Below, piece by piece: positions 1-11,972 of a stretch of 64,000 bases of DNA. This DNA is from Hofstenia miamia (taxonomy: Eukaryota > Xenacoelomorpha > Acoela > Hofsteniidae): the NCBI GenBank assembly GCA_900660155.1, contig CABFPE010000053.1, positions 884,774-948,773 of the forward strand. Reading direction: 5' to 3'. The notes under the pieces are model-generated. The model saw only the letters and a list, made by a program, of their open reading frames with translations. It ran no database searches and had not been told where the DNA came from. Position 1 is the first letter of the stretch, and each line of letters starts with the position of its first letter. A program made the position numbers and the translations under genes.

Positions 1-39
1 AAAAATGTCGTACAGTTTAATTCATTTTTACCTATTTAG

Positions 40-3000
40 TTTGCACAAGGCGCTTCATCGAAATATTGTGTATTTGTCCAGTCTGTCCGGAACAATTCCT
101 GAGAGTCAAATGCCTGTAAGTAAAATTAATTACACTACAAAGTTTAATCATTTTGTTTAGTATCGGAAAATCGTGTTGAATAGCATTCGTTTTATTCGAA
201 AACATATGTGTATTCGAAAATTTAATGTTCTTATTAAAAGTGAATGCTGAAAAATTATCACACTCAAATCTTTTGTTGAGAATTTATTTTTTAAGATTCA
301 TTCATACAATGCCAACTAAAGCACAGGCAATGACATGATAATTTTATAAAAATAATTGAGGACGTATTTCAACGAACTAACTGTTTGCTACTTTTATCCC
401 AAACTTGAATATTGAAATCCAAAAGTTTAAAAGATATTCAAAATGTAAGTCCGACTATTATTTTCATTATTGTTGATGAAAGCACTATAATGTTTTAGTG
501 CAAATGAACAGAAATATGTGTTGTATATTTCGGCCCGCTCCTATCTGATGATTTGACATAATCAACCAAAATGCCTGTTGATAGATTGTCTTCAAGATTC
601 TGATCGACTTTGCAGTAATAAATACTGATATGTAAAATGCAATTTTTGCATCTAACGAGACCTTACATTCATGTTGAGGTAAAATATCAAGAATTTTTTG
701 TTTGACAGAAACATTTCTATCTCTTTCATGTTTTGCAATTCTGAATTCCATATCAGATTTCAATTCTAATATTATTGGCTCCACTGCATTGCCAAAAGTG
801 TTCTTTTAAGTTATCTTGCTGAAATGAACCGAAAGGAACACTTCACCATTTAAAAGTAAATGCTTACTCAAATCAAACAGCGGTATAGCACCACCATCGA
901 TTGTTGGTATCATGGGTTAGATAGTGTCTTCGCTCCTGTTGCTTCACTGTACCTGCAATTTCTTAAATTCTTTTCATCATTAACAGATTGTATAAGATTA
1001 AATTGCAATTAATTATTTAGAAAACAATTGAAACTAGTTCAAAAAATTCTTTAACTACAGTTTCTTCGCAAAATTCATTGTGGCAAAGTGAAATTCGTAC
1101 TTCTGATTAAGTCAAATACTCAAAATTTATAGATTTTTTGGTAATGGTTACACGAAACTCGGTTTTTGATTTCCAAATACACAAGATTTAATTTAATCTA
1201 TACAATAACATATTCCTTTCTATTTTAAATTAAGAGACATCTAAAAGAAATTATGGTTTTTCACATTCAAAATTGTTTAATTAACCAACAAGGTGATCGT
1301 TAAAAATATATTGCAATTTTAAACAAACATACGAACACAATATATAAAAAATTATATACATTCACAATGTTAATGCACACCTATTTTATATTTCTTCTTG
1401 ATATTAATGGAATCAAGCTTAAGAAATTCTTCAATTTGATTAATATACCGTTTCTTGAGGAGCTGGATGATTTAAATAGTTGGCGCAAAATGAGGAATAT
1501 AGAATGAAGGAGCTCAATTTCAAATTGTTTGTGGCATTATGGAAACAAAATAACGTCCACAATTCCTGGCTAACGGGATTTTAATGGGCCAATGGTTCGC
1601 ACAGATAACATATTCTTTGTAACGGCATCAGCTGGTAATTTTTTTGGAATAGAAGCTCATACGGAACAAATTTTTGCTCACAATTATACTTTTTTGGAAT
1701 ATGCAACAGCATTTCTTCCGCATTCGTATGAAACACTAACTGTACATTGAACCTAAAAAGGAGCAAATGTAGATGGTTTATACTGCCGCACAGCATTAAC
1801 CTCTTAGAGAAGCAATCTTGGTTTTAATTGACCCTCAATGTTTGTTATTTATACTAGATGGCATTGCCTGTAATTTAGATTGTCTTGAATCCTACAGATA
1901 TCCATTATCCGAATATAGTAAAAAAAGGGTTTAATAAAAAATTTAAAATATTTTTTCTGAAACGATAGATAATAATGCATTAGCAGTGTATTGTAATTTG
2001 ATTTTCATTTACAAGTCTACTGCAATTTAAATTGAATTCCTGGAATCCAATGATGCAACGTTTTACTTGAAAAATATTATTCTGGCTAACAATATTACCT
2101 GTATTTAAAGAGTATGTTTTCACAATATAGAATTGAAAGATTGAGTGTAATATGTTTGTTTTAAAGCATTCTTTATAGTTTGTTAAGACGTAGATTAGGC
2201 ACCCCCAAATCCTAATTCCTTCAGTCACAATCCACAAACGGCAATTATGTATCCACCTTCGCAAAAAGCAACTCCACCCATTAATCCTCAACAACCACAT
2301 CCTAATGCTGGTGCGTCGTCCAATCAAGCCCCACCAAACGTTGTTACTTCGGAAAGGCTGAATATTGGTCAACCATTCTCGGCTCAGCCTCCTACTACAC
2401 TTTTGGCAACAATCGTTCAGACTGTTAGTTTATTGTTTTTAATTTTTGGAAAATGTATTTAATTCATCATATTTTTGATATAGTTGTGTTTAGCCTACAG
2501 TACCTACACAATCTTCTTCGTATGCAGAATATCAACAGAAAATTTCGGCTGCTATTCAATCCTCAGCTGCAAATGACAATTCAAGCAAATTACCTGAAGT
2601 TAAAAACACAGGTAATTGTCTTTCTTGAATAAGAATATTAAGACCCTAAGATGTCTGATATATAATGATTTTCATTATAAAGACGAGAATCACAAGTACT
2701 ACAATGAGTCGATGGCCATGCGTGACACTACAATTTTTAATGTTTGGTTATTTAAAGGATATAGTGTGAATAGACGAATTTGTTCACTTTGACCCATGAG
2801 ATAATATAGTATATGAGAATAACAACCTTTTCAACATTTTTTTCGGAAAAAAGTGATTTAAGTGCTGGTATATTCATCAAAATATTTATAATAATTTCAT
2901 CTAAAGCATATAATGTTTATGATATAGCTACATTATCTGGAATTTGTTTTTGCATTTCTACTGTTAATTACATAGCATTCATTAATTGCATGCATCAGCT

Positions 3001-5757
3001 CATCTATGCATGTATTGGGAACAATATTTTTCAATTCGTCTTTCAACATTGTAAGCGTTGTTGTCACTTACCTTCAGCATATCATTGAAATGGTTAGATC
3101 ATTTGTTCTTATTATTACAAGAAATTATATATAGCAGTTTAACATTATCTATTAATGTGGCAATACTATATGCATTTAGATAGCGGACCTATTTGTCTAG
3201 CTGAACATTATGGGGTTACCTTTGTTGATGTAATACACCATTTCTATTTAACCTACTTAATATTTTTAAACTGTTTACATGCCAGTGAATGTGCTAAAGA
3301 AGGCATTTAGAAATGAAAAATTTTGGTTAAATATTTAGACTATTTTGGGGTTGTAGTTTTTTACTGAAATCATTTCTTTAGACATGTCTGTGGACTCAAG
3401 ACAATCAACACCAAATAGCAATCCATCGTCAACAGAACCACTAAGTGATGCTAAATCACACAGCCCTAAAGAAAACTCTTCACCTGGTTTGGTTGGAACA
3501 CCACTCAGTAATGCATCACATGAAAGTGACAAATCACAAGATATTTCCTCTCCACATTCACAGAAAGCTGATGGTAACTATTTGTTCATAATTTTTTTAA
3601 GTTTTCTCTAAAATTCATTCGCTTTTTTATATTTTTAGGCCATTCAAGACTGATAAGCAATAGAAAAATTGCTCAATACTCGATATCTGAATACAGTCAA
3701 AAGGAATAATTAATCTTATAAACACTTCCTTTATAATGCTATTATGCCCTAACCGCTTATTTGATTTAACTAGTTCAATAAATTAGCAAACCATGTCTCT
3801 TAAAAAACATGAAGTAAGTAATTTAATTTCATCAGTTATGCAATTATTTGCCCCAGCCCTTTGTTTTCCTAGCCACATGTCTGTTCTCTTTAACGACGTA
3901 CTTCTTAAAAGAATTTTTTCAATTCTGTGTATTATATTAAGTACTTGATATAAATTTATTATTCATGCGTTATTAGCCATCGAGTTTCTTTTTTAGCGGT
4001 TAATCCAATTCCGTCAGTATCCCCAAACTACCAAGGTCAGCGAGGTATGCTAAATAGTATTGTGAATTGTTACTACATTTTTTATAGCACCGTCTGTTTT
4101 ATCTGCACATTCGAGTGCATCGCCTTCATTAAGCGATCAATTCAATAGAAGTTCTCCACACCTCCCTTCACAAACATCAAGCCAGACTTTCAATTCGCCT
4201 GGTATGATGTTTTTTTAGGTTCATAAATTCTTCATACTTTTATCAAAATGGAAATTAGGGGGTGGAAGACTTTTTAATGAAATCAATTTTAATTTTAGCA
4301 ATTTTTATCTGATTTAGTTCTTTATAAATCTTTCCTGATAGTAATTTAATAAATGTTGTTTCTGAAATTCAATTATTGTTTTATTCAATTTTGCCTTCTA
4401 GTGATGTTAAAATCTGAAAATCTGGGTTTAATTTGAAAGTTCAACGATTCTACCATTTTAATTTACTAGTATTTTAGTATTAACAAAATATAATGCATTT
4501 ATCTTGATCTCGAAGTTTGGGCATAGCCATTTGCAATTTTGGCATTTACAGGCAGTTATAAAGATTCACTACTCATGAGTCTGCATAATAGGGCAGTGGT
4601 AAATGCTTCGGCATTTGAATAAAATCAAACATGTGATTTTTTGCAGTTTACAACATACTTCTCATTAACATAACTTTGTTTCTTATACTCTTAGGTCAAA
4701 ATTTAACTTCCCAAAGTCATAAAATCTTTTTTTTAAAACATGTGTTTTAAACTTTGAATCAAATTATAATTATGAAACCAGGTTAAATCAGGTATTTCTT
4801 TTATAGGCAACGCTTCTTTGTTTTCAGGACAAATTCGTAAGGGGCCAGGTCAGGTTAGGTCAAGAATTGAGAACCCTAATTTTTATGCAATGATTATTCT
4901 ATGCTTGGTTTCATTTAAATCATCTCTTTTATCAGAAATAAATTTCGATTTAAATCAAAGCAAGAAATAAAGATTTGTTAAATCATGGTCTCAGTCCCAA
5001 AACTCTGTAAGTACAGTTGTTTGTACGCGCAGGTGTTTGTGTTTACTTACGATGTTCATTTTGTGAGAGAAACGTCAAGATTGAATAGGGCGTGCTGCAA
5101 ACAAACTAAAATACTTTAGTTGTGAAAGTAAGTAAATCCACATAATACGGAAGACTCTTTTGAATAATTGAGTTGGTGATCGTTGACAACGTTTATTAGA
5201 ATAATATCCATTGCTTCTTTCGTCAATTCGAAAGTTAGGAACGGCTTAGCGTTAATAAAGCACAAAGCTTGTATTTTGTTTCAAAGTTTTTAGCAATCGC
5301 TAGTCGAAGGAAGGCTTATTAAGTTTATGTTTATATATTTGGCCGTTTATAGGTTGGACAATATGGATTGTGTAAAAATCTTGTTTTAAAAAATCATAAA
5401 ATTTCATTTAAATGATAAAATGATTCTTTCCAACACTGGATTTGTTTAGATCTTAAGTGGTATTTTGCCAGATTAAGGATTTCTGGTTAGCCCGTCATAT
5501 CTTAAGCTTAAAATAGTTGCGAAATATTGGTTTGTTAAAATTTGTAAATTTAGCACTTCAAGCTCATATGGCTGGCCAGCAATCACACTCTCGGCCTGGT
5601 ATGAATCCTCAGTCGATGTATGGGTATCCCTCACATCCATATCAACCTTATCATTACCCGCCTGGTAGCCAATTTCGATCCTCTTCACCTTACGCTCCAC
5701 AAGCGGGACAACCTGGTTACGCGAATGCTCAGCCGCAGCAACGTGTTATGTACCCAG
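40..5757 (+). CDS. SS18: SS18-like chromatin-remodelling subunit, seven internal exons, both ends missing
   Basis: Seven exons join in one open frame with GT/AG borders: 40-115, 2199-2423, 2494-2611, 3382-3573, 3997-4044, 4088-4201 and 5554-5757. Junctions are phase 0 up to exon 3; every later junction has one carried base. Exon 1 encodes LHKALHRNIVYLSSL, close to the LHTNLVYLATI segment of the conserved N-terminal helix domain of human SS18. Exon 2 opens with APPNPNSF, where human SS18 has LPAPPTQN. The rest is low-complexity Pro/Ser/Gln sequence, and exon 7 (about 68 residues) is rich in Q, P, G and Y, as in the SS18 QPGY transactivation region. In the family, SS18 is a subunit of BAF (SWI/SNF) complexes in the nucleus. 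The start exon lies before the window, and no exon after 5757 was found. Family assignment rests mainly on exons 1-2; the Pro-rich part alone would not be diagnostic. Confidence 0.68.
116..2198 (+). other. intron 1 of the SS18-like gene
   Basis: The donor GTAAGT starts at 116 and the acceptor TTAG ends at 2198. It has two short minus-strand open frames (485-784 and 1581-1796) that I cannot tie to a family. No clear inverted repeats or regulatory sites were seen. Confidence 0.55.
2612..3381 (+). other. intron of the SS18-like gene
   Basis: The donor GTAATT follows exon 3 and the acceptor TTTAG precedes exon 4. AT-rich; nothing else recognised. Confidence 0.5.
3639..3709 (+). CDS. possible alternative terminal exon of the SS18-like gene
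   Basis: After exon 4 (ending 3573 with one carried base) there is a good acceptor, a T-rich tract then AG at 3637-3638. The exon opens in the correct phase and encodes about 23 residues (GHSRLISNRKIAQYSISEYS, then QKE) before TAA at 3707-3709. An AATAAA lies about 70 bases downstream, near 3777. This would give a short isoform lacking the QPGY-like region. Inferred from splice signals and phase only; a short frame like this can occur by chance. Confidence 0.3.
4202..5553 (+). other. intron of the SS18-like gene
   Basis: Lies between exon 6 (donor GTATGA) and exon 7 (acceptor TTTAG at 5553). AT-rich, with no transposon ends or genes recognised. Confidence 0.5.
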
Positions 5758-5858
5758 GTATTTTGTAATTTTAATAATTTTCCTCCTTCAAATCATTCTC
5801 TCATCTAAATTTGTTTGCGCTTTTTTACAAATTAGAAAAATATGTATGTTTATATATA

Positions 5859-8265
5859 CAGGGTGTCCCACAGTGAACCACCTAAACATTTTTGAAATTC
5901 ATTTCAAACTCCAAGTAGACAAATATCAAAACAAAAAGGAACAGCTACCTTTCTTTTTTATAAATGTATCAGCAAACTACAAATGTGCACATTGTTCACT
6001 ATCAAAAAGTCATAAAACAAAAAAGAAAAGTAATAACTTAACAGTTTGTTTTCAAAATGCTGGCAATGTTCATGAAAAGTGGTAGCTGTTGAGACCCAAA
6101 TCTGTTTTAAGGATGCGATAAATTGACGACTTTGAAATAGCAAGATCTGTAGAAGCTTTTCGTATGGAGAAGTTGTCGCCCATTTCATCCACAGCAGCTG
6201 GAACTGCAGTTTTAGCCAATGACGTCACATTGACGTAGACGATTTTATCGCTCAATTTTCTAGTGTAGTACTGCGATCTTATATTTGTTTGCCCCTTCGA
6301 AATTGTGTGATGCGTTATTGCTCTTTAATTTTGCGAGGGAAACTGTGATTGCAAAAGTGTAAACAATTACAGGTAATAATTCTCGATCGTTTTGTATAAA
6401 TACTTTGAGAAAACTGTAGCGAGGACACAAATAAACTTTGTCTCACTCAACTGCGTTTGATTTTTGCTTCTATTAATTACTGCTAACCCCTTTTTAGGAA
6501 ATATGTTAGTCATAATAGATGCTTAAGTTTCCGGCGACAATTTGGGAGTTATTCCTCTGAGTTTAGGGCGACAACACGCTTTATTCCGGCAGGCAGCCCA
6601 AATAGTGGACCGCATTATGTTACGTGTACGACTACGGTTAGGGAATAAGAACTTTTTATCGAGTGTTTGCAATTCGAACATGCACTTAACCCCTTACACT
6701 GTGATGATAACAAGCCGCTGGCTAACGTGAATGCATGGCAATTAAAGGTATACCATAACTTCGACGCGGTTTTTGATCTCCGATAAGTTACAGTTTAGAT
6801 TCATATATCGAACTACTGCTATCAATATATTTTCTATACGTTCTGAAAAATTGTCTCACACAGTCTTTTGCATTATTAATGATCTATTTTGTATTCTTTT
6901 AATGCATTAAACATTGCATTCATTTTTTTAGAAATATATTGTTTTTAGAATTTAATTTTTAATTGTTCGATATCTTGGGTAAGTGAGATTTAAATTTCAA
7001 TCATTGATGTATGGTCCGATAGATTGAAATAACATGTCATAGAACGATTCAAAATTTCCGATTACGACAAAAACTGATCATTGTTATTGACAATTAAAGG
7101 AATGTCGTTTCCATCCCCAACTGCTCCCCGTGAAATAAAGACAACAACAGAGCGTGCCGTTGTTTATGTTCTTGTGCATCACTATTGTTGCCAAGGTCAC
7201 TCAGCCTATGTTATCAAGAAATTCTGAGAAGAAATGTCTTTGTTCTGTTTGTTTCAATAGTGATGATGACGAATTTAAAATGATGCTGTTGGAATTGAAT
7301 GACGATTTTGATGAGTGATAATGAATGATTCGATATCTATGTTAATTGCTTTTAGATGCACATATACCATGAATATAAAACTTTTGTATCAATATGCTTT
7401 CTTTTCATTAACAAATGAGTCGAAAATTATGTCGGTTTGAATCATTTAACGTTAATCGAAAACCACGTCTAAGTTATGGTACACCCCTTACATGCTGTTA
7501 TTATTATTACGTGAGTTGAGAAATAAGAACTAATGAGAAACATTTTATTGAGCTAGAAATTAACAACGAGAGAAACATAGGGTAGCACCTTTCGCGACTT
7601 TGGAATTCTCTTCATGGGTACCGCTTCGGCGTGACGCCATGCGAGTTGGTCGTCGTTGGAAGTGAGTCCTCGGTGGATCTTTACTGTTACTTTGGTACAA
7701 TGGCAAATTACCGATATTTTTGTTTTTCTGTTGGAATGCGCGTCGCTCACTGCGATGGTAGCCTTTGCAACCTTCTGTTCAACCATTGAGTTCCCCAGTA
7801 CCGCTGTAGTAGTCTGAGCACCCGCGATTCTACATGAGATTCATCATGAGATTTACCGTGTTTTCGTTCGTCAACACTTCCAGTTGATTCGAATCTCTCA
7901 ATGAGAGAAGGAATCGACTTACGGTCAATAGATCTTCCGCAAAAAATCTTGAAAACGTCCAACTACTTCATGACAGTTTTTTGTTTCGTAAAAAATTTTT
8001 ACAATGAAAACGTACTCTTCAGTTGTCAGACTTCGAGGCATGGTTGAACTGAACTGTGTTTGATCAAAATTATCAATGGCCAACACATTTTGTATCTTGA
8101 ATATTGTTAGCATTCTGTTAATAGAGAACCGTCGAGAATAATTTCAAACATTTAATCAGGCATAGATATTTGACAAACTGATAAGTATCTGTCAAGGTAT
8201 ATGCCATGTTATGCAATAAATCTTTGCAGATTTTCTATAGGGGGGTTTCGCTGTGTGACACCCTG
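5859..8265 (-). mobile_element. decayed Tc1/mariner-superfamily element
   Basis: The ends form an inverted repeat, CAGGGTGTCCCACAGTGAA on the left against CAGGGTGTCACACAGCGAA on the right, flanked by TA at 5857-5858 and 8266-8267. The minus strand carries pieces of a transposase DNA-binding region. From 8042 downward the text reads PRSLTTEEYVFIVKIFYETK, followed by RSIDRKSIPSLIERFESTGS, which resembles the first helix-turn-helix of mariner-type transposases. A second such motif, FSIRKASTDLAISKSSIYRI, lies at about 6110-6190. The frames are interrupted, no DDE catalytic domain was recognised, and another element sits in the middle. It lies just after the last SS18 exon found. Confidence 0.7.
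6746..7487. mobile_element. nested TTAA-type non-autonomous element
   Basis: Within the mariner-type element, the left end AGGTATACCATAACTT and the inverted right end GGGTGTACCATAACTT match over about 30 bases with few differences. They are flanked by TTAA (6742-6745) and TTAC (7488-7491), one change from a TTAA duplication. The interior has no intact coding frame. A piggyBac-like or other TTAA-specific MITE is the likely class. Confidence 0.5.
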
Positions 8266-8267
8266 TA

Positions 8268-9312
8268 CAGACTAGATATATCTAAAATTTTGTAAATACT
8301 AGTTAAAAAATTATTTATTCATTTGTGTAGAAGTTTCACGCCATGTGCTTATTAGATATTTATTTAATAAAAATATTAATAGGTGCTCTGTATACACAAC
8401 TAATTATCAGAGTTCTATGTACAGTAATTATCATTTTCTAAATTATTGTTAGCAAGACAAATGTCTAAAAATAAATATCATACTTTCATTATTTTTCGAG
8501 TTATACACATTTTTATTGCTATCTTCATCAATGAATTCGCTGTAGAACCTCAAATCAGGATAACATCGAAACATTACTTTCTCAATGAGTTCAGTTTATC
8601 ATTGTCCACCACCCTGCCAAATATTTGCGATGTTGGGGTCTTCGAGTACATCTGCAAATGTTTTGGCATTGAAGTCAATTTGCTGACGTCAGGGCCCATT
8701 ATGACTTCAGAGTACAGAACATTGAATTTGTTTGTTCTTAGTATGACCAAGTTTCACTGTTTGGTGCTCAATAAGATTGATTTTATTGGGGGTGCTGTTG
8801 CATACATCGACAAAATATACATAAATAAATGCATATACTTTGCTAAAGTACAGTCTTTTGTAATCACAAATAGAAAAAATTTTACCCTAACGCCTAATAC
8901 CTTTAATAGTGTACTTTTTTGAGGCTCGAATGTGCTTGCTAAACATAGTGATAAAAAATAATATAGCAGAATTTCATTTGCCCCATATTTCTATTTAACA
9001 TAACACTTAAGATTTTTGAACAACTTGTTTTTGCTAATTGAAGAGATTTCAATGCATTTCTTAAAATACGATATAATCGCACACTTTTTGTTAATCTCAC
9101 TGCATTTTACCACAACTTTAATAACGAATTTTCTACTCTCATTTTCAAGTAATAATAATAAGTTTAAAGGTATGGTAGTTGACTTAGGGTTAATATTATT
9201 TGAGATTTGGGGGGGGGTATTTTTAATAATGTCGCCTACCCAGTCCAAGAACATTTTAAGTTTCATTGACTAAAATTCATATTGGTGTCGTATAACATAA
9301 TGTCTTTAGAAC
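8268..9312. other. no gene recognised
   Basis: AT-rich DNA between two transposons. It has a 158-codon plus-strand open frame (8446-8922) and two overlapping opposite frames near 9.0-9.27 kb. None has a family signature, plausible codon bias or splice context. Confidence 0.4.
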
Positions 9313-9314
9313 TA

Positions 9315-10522
9315 CAGTGCTGTGAAAAAGTTTGGTAACACCTATGCATTTTCCCATTACACCTGAATATTCGTAATTTTCTTGTTCTTTATAATACAAA
9401 TGAAAGTCTAAATGGTTTGTATTTATTCATAAACATGTTTAAGATTAAAATACTAAAAAATTCGTTGCTGCAGATATCGGCAATTATTGACATTTTCAAA
9501 AATGCGAGCTAAACAGTTGACGTCCGAAACTCGTGCACAGATCCAATGCTTACGGAAAACCAATCTTTCTTACCGAGAGATTGCGAAAATGACGAAAGTT
9601 TCGGTTGGAACTGTTTATAAGACACTGAAAAGAATATCTGAGACTGGTTCTTTATCTTCTCGAAAGAGGTCAGGAAGACCGAAAAAGACAAGCAGCCAAA
9701 CTGACCGCTTGATTTTCCGCTATGCTGTTGCCAATCCAATGTCATCGTTTTCTGAAATTCTTAGTGCTCTGCCCAATTCCATCAGGATTTGCTCTTCAAC
9801 AATCCGAAGAAGACTCCTCTATAAATACAAGTTGAGAACTTACCGTCCAGCAAAGACATGTCTCCTCAGTGCTAAAAGCATTCGTGATCGCCTAAATTTT
9901 TGCCGTCGATATCGTCACTGGACAGTTGAAGACTGGAAGCGGCCTTTACGTTCTCAAGAAAGGCGAGACTGTGAATGGGAAGAAGTATCTCGACATACTT
10001 CAAGAGAAAGTGCCCCCTTTCATGGAAATCCGCGAAACTGATACCTTTCAGCAAGACGGAGCACCAGCTCACACCTGTAAAATTGTGAAGAATTGATTTG
10101 TGACTCAAAGATTCAACCTGCTTGAAGGATGACCCGGGAACTCCGCTGATTTGAACCACATCGAAAATATGTGGTCCTTTCTGAAAGCAAACGTTTCGGA
10201 GAGGAAGTCCACATCTTTGAAATCTTTGGAAGAAGCCATCAAGATTGTTTAGACCACTGAAATTTCTTTTGCTTACTGCGAAAAGTTGATCTCATCAATG
10301 CCCAGGCGACTTGAGGCATGTCTTAGAAATGGAGGTCGTGCTACCAAATACTGAACTTTGGACTTCAGTTTACCGTATTTTTATCATTCTCAACTTAAAC
10401 ATGTTTATGAATAAATACAAACCATTTAGACTTTCATTTGTATTATAAAGAACAGGAAAATTACGAATATTCAAGTGTAATGGGAAAATGCATAGGTGTT
10501 TCCAAACTTTTTCACAGCCCTG
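9315..10522 (+). mobile_element. Tc1-like transposon with 129-bp terminal inverted repeats
   Basis: The inverted repeats 9315-9443 and 10394-10522 are about 96% identical by eye; the ends read CAGTGCTGTGAAAAAG and CAGGGCTGTGAAAAAG. TA dinucleotides flank both ends (9313-9314, 10523-10524). The 1208-bp length fits Tc1. One transposase gene lies inside. The right half of this element is the first recognisable piece inside the giant palindrome. Confidence 0.93.
9487..10354 (+). pseudogene. Tc1-like transposase, broken
   Basis: The first frame runs from 9487 to about 9950. It has a paired helix-turn-helix (TSETRAQIQCLRKTNLSYRE, then KMTKVSVGTVYKTLKRI), the GRPKK linker typical of Tc1 (RSGRPKKTSS), and a second helix-turn-helix with STIRRRLLYKYKL. 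A frameshift at about 9950-10050 separates this from the catalytic C-terminal half, which continues with QDGAPAHTCKIVKN (second Asp region) and PGNSADLNHIENMWSFLKAN (the third acidic motif, normally DLNPIENLW). Two or three in-frame stops lie in the C-terminal half, so this copy is inactive. Confidence 0.85.
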
Positions 10523-10628
10523 TATATATGTTTTGAAATGCAAAAATTCAATTTGAATGTTACAAAACCCCAATATGTGTATGTATATATAAAAACAACT
10601 ACATGTGTATATAATTTTTTTATTTTAG

Positions 10629-11052
10629 GAATTCGATATCATACTTTGATCGTAAACCTTTCATTTGCCCGGATTGGTGGCCTAATGAAAAACTATCGTC
10701 AATCATTGACAAAGCCATTAACATAAGAAATGCCATTCATTCCCAATTAAACACTACTCCCCATGAAATAAAGAAACATTGTGTTCATTTAACAACAAAT
10801 TCCGATAGTTTGCTTGCCGAATTGCTGTTCCTTCAAGAATGCGGTACACTGTTGGAGTTAATGGGGACATGTGAAATTAGTTGTCAAAAAGCAATCGATG
10901 TTGAAAATTACGTTGTCATTAATAATGCCAAAGTTGGACTTGAAATAAAAAAATCGGACAAGTTCTTATGTGGGAGATGTCGTAACTTGTGGGCTGATGT
11001 TGAGGGTGACCTTTGTTCAAGATGTTCTCATGTGATTAAAACATTTTTTTAA
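10629..11052 (+). CDS. IARS2: isoleucyl-tRNA synthetase, mitochondrial type, last exon
   Basis: A T-rich acceptor ends at 10628. The frame (first full codon 10630) stays open for about 140 residues to TAA at 11050-11052. It begins SISYFDRKPFICPDWW, continues with a helical segment, LLAELLFLQECGTLLELMGT, and ends in KFLCGRCRNLWADVEGDLCSRCS. That Cys4 arrangement (CxxC then CxxC about 14 residues on) is the C-terminal zinc ribbon of bacterial-type IleRS, which human IARS2 also carries. The enzyme charges tRNA-Ile in mitochondria. The previous exon must end with two carried bases, whereas the SS18 exon at 5757 ends with one, so the two do not simply splice together. No other IleRS exon was found in the window. 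AATAAA occurs at 11251. Confidence 0.72.
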
Positions 11053-11972
11053 TTTTATACCTTACATTTTTGTACTTTTGTAATTTGAAAATAATAGTTT
11101 TATTGAATTAGCATAATTTTTTATTAAGTGCATATTTGTTTGTATTATTCTTAGAAATTCAATTTTCATAGAATTTGAAGTGTGCACTAAATTAAAATTA
11201 TTTCAGCAAATATCATGTATGAAACTTATGAATTACTTATGCTTTTGACTAATAAAGGTCGCATTGTAAACTACTTCCACTTAACATTTTATTCGTTAAT
11301 TCATCACGCAGTGCTATTTAATCGTCTTTTAACATGATGTTTTATATTTAAATTGTGTCTATAAATATTCGAAATATCCAGAATGTTTTAAATTTTGAAT
11401 TAGGTTTTAGATGTGGAAATATTTNTAATAAAGGTCGCATTGTAAACTACTTCCAACTTAACATTTTATTCGTTAATTCATCACGCAGTGCTATTTAATC
11501 GTCTTATAACATGATGTTTTATATTTAAATTGTGTCTATAAATATTCGAAATATCCAGAATGTTTTAAATTTTGAATTAGGTTTTAGATGTGGAAATATT
11601 TTGGCGGAAAAATCGCGGGATCGTTATGTGGCCTACAAAAGTTGATATGCAAGCGACAGTTTAGTGAGGTAATTTTGTTTATGCACTATTACCAGTTTGT
11701 TGTCTTATTTTCTCAATAAATATTATTACTTAAATTATCTACATATTGATATTTGTAAAATATACGAATACTTGAAAGTTTTATTTGTTTTTAGTTAGTT
11801 GAAAACATGGAACAGTATTAGTTATTTTACATGTATATTGTATTTTTCGTGGAATCTATACAATTCTAAATTAGTAAACTTTTAAATTTTATTGGTATTC
11901 GTTTTACGAACTGCAAGAAATTGATGTTTTTAGTATTTTAGCAATACTCTTTCATGTACCTATAATTACGAC
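11053..11972. other. 3' flank of the IleRS exon containing a gap-marked duplication
   Basis: AT-rich sequence holding the N-interrupted repeat described separately. Apart from AATAAA-type signals I see no gene. Confidence 0.5.
11250..11601. repeat. direct duplication of about 176 bp split by one N (11425)
   Basis: The segment starting TAATAAAGGTCGCATTGTAA occurs at 11250-11424 and again from 11426. Small differences include an extra A and a T/A change. A one-base N between overlapping ends is what scaffolding over a contig overlap produces; a real tandem duplication with one uncalled base is the alternative. Confidence 0.8.

Noticed and set aside
485-784. Minus-strand frame in SS18 intron 1 as a gene
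   Set aside because: Could be transposon debris, but no motif could be named and the frame lacks supporting context.
8446-8922. 158-codon open frame on the plus strand
   Set aside because: No domain, homology or splice context; chance open frames of this size occur in AT-rich DNA with many transposon remnants.
5554-11052. Fusion of the SS18-like protein to the IleRS C-terminus
   Set aside because: The SS18 exon leaves one carried base, while the IleRS exon needs two, and the proteins act in different compartments.
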